Of a stretch of 64,000 nt of DNA, positions 59,322 to 64,000 are shown one piece after another; position 1 is the first letter of the stretch, and each line of letters begins with the position of its first letter. The notes under the pieces are model-generated. The model was not told where the DNA came from and did not search any database. It worked only from the letters and a program-made list of their open reading frames with translations. The translations under genes were made by a program, and so were the position numbers. This DNA comes from Steromphala cineraria (lineage: Eukaryota; Mollusca; Gastropoda; Trochida; Trochidae): positions 17,392,328 to 17,456,327 of the forward strand of contig OU744731.1 of the NCBI GenBank assembly GCA_916613615.1, in the 5' to 3' direction.

Positions 59322-62300
59322 ATATCTGTTTTGTATTTCAACACTGATACACAGGCCTTTCTATATTGTTGGATAATATATCTATTTGAAGGACTTTATT
59401 TAGAATTTCAGAGATACAAAGATGTACTAGAACATAATCACGTTGATGTAAATGATTTGACATTATTTCAATAATAGAAAGGCCTATCAAGATGATTTCA
59501 TTACATTTAGGTCAAGAATTTGTAATTGCTTTTGAATGATACAATGGTTTAGCCAGCTTGTCTTACTACATTTGTGTGAAAAGTTGTTGTTGTATTTTGA
59601 TGATATAAGACTTACCTGGATCATTTGATCTCTTCCATGTTCATTTCTTATTGCATATACCCATATAACATGTTTCTGATACAATTTACATAAACATTTT
59701 GAATGAAAGCAGCAATGAATGATTATTCCCAGAATATTCCTAAAAGTTATAATAATGATGTGTTGTAAATTACCAATGATGTCAAATTTCTTCCAGGATA
59801 ACCAAAAAGAATTTATATTAGTGCTTAAAATGCTATAAAGAAATCTTCATAATATCTAATAAAAATTAGGAGATAAACCTACTGTGTTTTTTAATTTTCG
59901 TGGTCTAACATAGATTCGATACCTGTTGATGTCATTCATAAGAATCCATACTTAAAAAAGAACAGTAGGTGTATCTCCATTCTACCATGACGAGTGTTTT
60001 TTTAGCGTTCTAAATGTCCTTTCTTTTCTACCGCGTAACGTCAGCTGTGCTTCGGTCAACACTGTGACGTCATAATGTCTTGTGCTTATGACGTCAAAGG
60101 TTGACATCATTGAACCCAAACCGGTTGCGGTAGCTTCTTGATCTAAATTCAGCCTTTCGCCTAAAATTACGTAGTTCCTGGACATAAACATGCATGACAT
60201 TACTTCAAACCAAACTCTTCTTATGTAAAAGTACGGGTAGTAAAATGATAAAAGACTTTTAGTTAGTATTCAGTCGAAGCAACTTAGACCCGAAGCGTAC
60301 AGTGACTGTATGCATGTCGACTCGTGTCATGAAGTTCGTTTCTATGGCAATGTGTATCAAACCATGGCGAATCGCCCGTCATAAAAATCGTGTTTGAAAT
60401 TAGGTTCGACCATAGAAATAAACCAATGGAATTCGAGGATTTTGAAATGTCATGGTAGAATGTTTGTTGTCCAAAAACAACATTAATAGATTATTAGATA
60501 ATGCTTACCATCAATAATGTAGACATTCACAAGTTCTAAAAAGATCTTTTCTGAAATCAGATTGTGTTTTGGTTGTTGTCTTTTTCTTTTAATATTACTT
60601 CTGTTTTTGAATGTTTGGTCATAAAATTGTTAAATGAGTAGTAAATTGAAAATCCTTAATCAACCCTTATTGGGATACCCTTATGTAATACAATCAGTTA
60701 TACGTCAGGTGTATGCTTTACAATTAACTGTTGTGTTTCTATTGTTAGCAATGTTTTCATCTGATTATGATTATGATCATCATATTCAAGATTGAGGCAT
60801 TTCTTGTATATCGTGTAAAGATTTGCCTTACATCAAGAAAATTACTTTTTTTGTCAATTTTTGTTTTTATTTTTGTTGAATAAAAAAAGCCTTCTTTCCT
60901 TCTCAGTAATGTAAAACAAATTCTCAAAATGGTTGTATGTGGTTATAAGGAGTTGTAGAGGGTATTTTGTTTACTAAGCAACACTGATTTTGTAAATGTC
61001 TGTAATGATTGAAACAATTCAGTAGATTTTCTTAGTCAATTAAGTGAAAGGTTAAAGAGAAATCTGACAAAAAAGGAAAACACTGTTTTCACACATTATA
61101 TGGTTTTTTCCTTGATTTTATGATATATAGACAATTTCAGCATTTTTGAGTTTTTGTATTGTTTGGTAGTAGAGGGTTTTGGTGGTAGAGAGTCTTTATC
61201 TATTTTAACAATTGTGAATAGTTGTGTTAGATCTAATATCTAATATTCGGAATGATTGCAATACTGTTAATGCTTTTTTTCTTTTTCTTCATTCAATGAT
61301 TAATGTGTTCATTAAAACTGACTTAATTTTTCAAAGATATTTATGAAATCTGTTTCTAAATTAATGGTTGTTGAGTAAAAAACAAATAATGTGTTTTAGT
61401 AATGTATCTTCTTAACAGAAAGTCAGTTTATTATCTCACCTTTTTGCTTAGAAGTGAGCTTTTGAAAATTGATGAATTGATACATGCATTTTTGGTTACA
61501 TGTATGTGATTGTTTATTCAGTACCAGGAATAATTTATCATCTTGCCAACTTTATTATTGTATTATATTTCATATAATTTTAATTTACATGTGATTCTTA
61601 ATATCATAGAATGCTTTACAACATTGTTTTTTCATTTATTACAAGTTATTCAAAATCTTTTTTGTTTGTTTGCTTTCTAAACTTCAGAAACTTTGTATGT
61701 CACTATATTGGTTGTCAGAAGGATTCTCTCCAAAAAGATATTCTCGATCATCTCACAACTTAGGATACAGCCATTCTCATGAAAGAGCATAAGAGAATCT
61801 GCTTTTTAAAATAAGATAATGTTGTTTTTCTTCAGCAACTAAGTTTCATTGATAATTTTGCCTTCCCTATGGAGGTTGAAAGGAAAAGTGTTGTTTTTGT
61901 TGTCTTTGTTAAATAACTTGTGATTGAAATATAAAAAGTTAAAAATTTTGTGCCAACCCAAATTAACCTCAAACACAAAATTTATGGATTTTTTTGTGTG
62001 GATATTACGACAAATTTCATTTAAATGTGCACCCTATGAAACTCTGGGGCTTGCTTTGTGCTACAAAGTTATCTGTATCCTATTGTTTGTTACAATTATC
62101 TTCTTTGTGATTTTGTTGTTGCTGATGTACCCATAGTGCTACAGTATATATATACATATATATACAGAAATATATCTTAAACTATTTATAAAATACAAAA
62201 TGCATGATGTTGAAGATTTCTTTTGATTACGGTAAACTTGCTTTATATATGGTAATAAAATAAAAATGTGAAATCGTTTTGTTTTATTGATATAAAAAAC

Positions 62301-62900
62301 AGGAGCAGCATTTGTAGATATATATTAGGTTTAACACAAAGTTCAGTTGATCCGATTGTAATACAATTTATATACATCAGCCTTTTTAGCCTTGGGTAAA
62401 CTTGTATCAAAATACGTTTTGGGGCGAAGCTTTGCGTGCAAGTGCGAAAGAGTTAATAAGTTTTTGAGATCATGACAGAATTACATTCTGCAGAGGGAGT
62501 TATAGGGACAAGGCTCTAAATAAACAAGTGTGCATATGAAAAGACTGATTATTTTGCAGACTTATATAACTGATAAATTTATGAGGACAAACTTATATTG
62601 GAAAACTCTGAGTTGTATGATGTGTGTTATTTCTCAAAGAGGTGCTCCTGATATTATCATGACAGTTTCCATTTGTCTAACAGTATTTCACCATTGGCGC
62701 CTTGGAATTTGAAAACACACAAGTGGTACTGGATATGGTATGTAAATTGCAAGATGATTTATGCCATCAAGATGAGTGCAGTGAGGCATTCAACAAAGAA
62801 GTTGTAAAGTTTGGATAGATTGTAACCCATTCATTGATTTCAATCGATTATTGACCTACCATCCATTGTAAGTGTTTGACCATTGGACCCTGGTTTTCAG
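59322..62900 (+). other. Probable 3' UTR and downstream intergenic sequence
   Basis: No coding frame with recognisable motifs follows the stop codon. AATAAA signals occur at 59858-59863, 60879-60884 and the pair at 62254-62264. The first would give a 3' UTR of about 560 bases, the last about 2.9 kb. 60030-60115 has TGACGTCATAATGTC-type CRE-like words. Which polyadenylation site is used cannot be judged here. Confidence 0.55.
59858..59863 (+). promoter_or_regulatory. PARP14: Candidate polyadenylation signal AATAAA
   Basis: First canonical hexamer after the stop codon, 537 bases downstream. TGTGTTTTTTAATTTTCGTG about 20 bases later could serve as the U/GU-rich downstream element. Confidence 0.4.
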
Positions 62901-62981
62901 GATCCAGATCAACAGCCTTTGAAGGAGATGAAGCACACGATATCGCCAACTCCAAAGACCATTATCATAATCCATTTGAAA
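62901..62981 (+). CDS. Weak candidate exon of a neighbouring gene
   Basis: GGTTTTCAG precedes and A|GTAAAA follows an 81-bp stretch, phase 1-1, reading SRSTAFEGDEAHDIANSKDH then YHNPFE. The composition (acidic, Asn/His/Ser, NPF) looks like a cytoplasmic tail or adaptor-binding peptide rather than random AT-rich translation. There is no second exon to join it to in the window and I do not recognise the protein. Confidence 0.25.
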
Positions 62982-64000
62982 GTAAAATTATATTTTGGTA
63001 CACACCATTTAACACTGTCAACAACTGCATACAGGCCTCTTTATAGAAAATGATAACAAGAAAATGAACGTGACTCAACGTAACACGTTTTACATCTTCA
63101 CAAGAAGTTTCCATTTTACAAGATTGAAGTTGTGAAAAGCTGTGCATCAATTTATATGTTGTATAACACCAAATTAATGAAATTTGGAATTGGCACCTGT
63201 ACAATGACTTGTTGGTTTTATGCAGTTTGATAACACCAGATCGCTGAATTAATTGAAAAAGAATGAAGACTTAACAACACTGAGATTCTACAACATAATG
63301 TCATAGTTGGAAAAATGAAAAGATCAAATTACGTTTAAGAAAGCTTTTTATGGAGTCGCACCATACATGTGGGAAATGCCATGTTATCGTGGCAAGACCA
63401 AGGCAAATTATCACGCTAAATCTCGGTAAATTGTTGCGGTTGCTTCAGTAAGAACGAGAAAACATTATGTTTCATATGTAGTATTTTACATTTCAATAAA
63501 TAATTTAATGTTTCAGAATATGACCAAATATGGAATTGATATTGAGATAAAGACATTGCATCTATGAAAAAAAAAGAAGTACGAGTCAACGTAGACGATG
63601 TATGCTCGCCGTGTCTGTAGGGGAGCTACCGAGGCGAGCACGATCGTCTAGAGTCAACGATATTGTTGAGAATGCATTCATCACTTTTATGTTTTATATG
63701 TCTTTAACATTTAAATACAAATAATATGTTTCAGATTATGGAAGGGAATTGATATTGCAATAACACATTTCATCTATGAAGAACACCAAAATAAGTATAT
63801 AGTATACAGTATATGTGTAACTGACAAACCTCAATTGTGTCCATCATCTGACAGCCGCTGTCCAAGCAGACGACAAATTGCGCAAAACGACACGCACAAT
63901 TCGATGAAACCAGTCGTGCAAAATCACAACAGCACGTGCGACACTTTTGTAAGGAATAATAGGAAAATTGTTTTCATTTTCAAATTTTAAAGCAGACAGA
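62982..64000. other. Downstream non-coding sequence with a diverged tandem duplication
   Basis: 63470-63568 and 63690-63780 are related (AATATGTTTCAGA-TATG, GGAATTGATATTG, CATCTATGA). Between them, 63592-63653 folds into a hairpin: TAGACGAT, TGCTCGCC and their complements. Nothing coding recognised. Confidence 0.6.

Noticed and set aside
61924..62136. 70-codon frame with a hydrophobic C-terminal stretch
   Set aside because: AT-rich chance frame; the hydrophobic run comes from T-rich sequence and there is no splice or homology support.

Overview
The window looks like animal genomic DNA, most likely from a bivalve or other mollusc. It is AT-rich, its introns are GT-AG, and it is crowded with interspersed elements that carry a (CCGT)n microsatellite followed by tandem cores of about 155-170 bp. 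That architecture is the one described for the pearl/CvA (Helentron-associated) elements of bivalves. The species assignment is inference; the gene structure is read directly from the sequence.

One gene dominates: a PARP14-like ('macro-PARP') mono-ADP-ribosyltransferase on the + strand, from 4746 to the stop codon at 59319-59321. I resolve 23 exons (6,479 coding bases). They join in one unbroken frame of 2,158 residues plus stop, and every junction has compatible phase. The first exon opens inside an RRM, so the 5' end of the gene (start codon, promoter, at least one exon) lies upstream of the window. Domain order is: tail of one RRM, six complete RRMs, a long KH-like region, three macrodomains, a KH-like segment, a WWE domain and a C-terminal ART (PARP) catalytic domain. 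This is the vertebrate PARP14 order with an enlarged RRM block. The catalytic triad reads H-Y-M.

Layout: 1-4745 is repeats, including a 213-bp tandem array that copies the splice acceptor and start of exon 1. 4746-15771 holds RRM exons 1-8 separated by transposon-filled introns (a hAT element at 7042-8336; a broken non-LTR retrotransposon at 11577-15126 split by a TIR element). 16467-18206 is the long KH/macro1 exon. 18220-24007 is element-derived. 24142-28095 finishes macro1 and encodes most of macro2. 28096-40478 is a 12.4-kb intron dominated by a 10.4-kb block bounded by inverted repeats. 40479-44145 ends macro2 and encodes macro3. 45688-48843 encodes KH-like and WWE parts. 50249-59321 encodes the catalytic domain, split by a 7-kb intron with a large fold-back repeat. 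59322-64000 is 3' UTR and intergenic sequence, with one weak candidate exon of another gene.

The parts fit one model: RRM and KH-like modules would bring the enzyme to RNA, macrodomains read or remove ADP-ribose, WWE can bind (iso-)ADP-ribose, and the ART domain adds single ADP-ribose units from NAD+. In vertebrates PARP14 works in interferon and antiviral signalling; the same role in this animal is inference. Several mobile elements sit within tens of bases of splice sites, which is the most distinctive feature of the locus.
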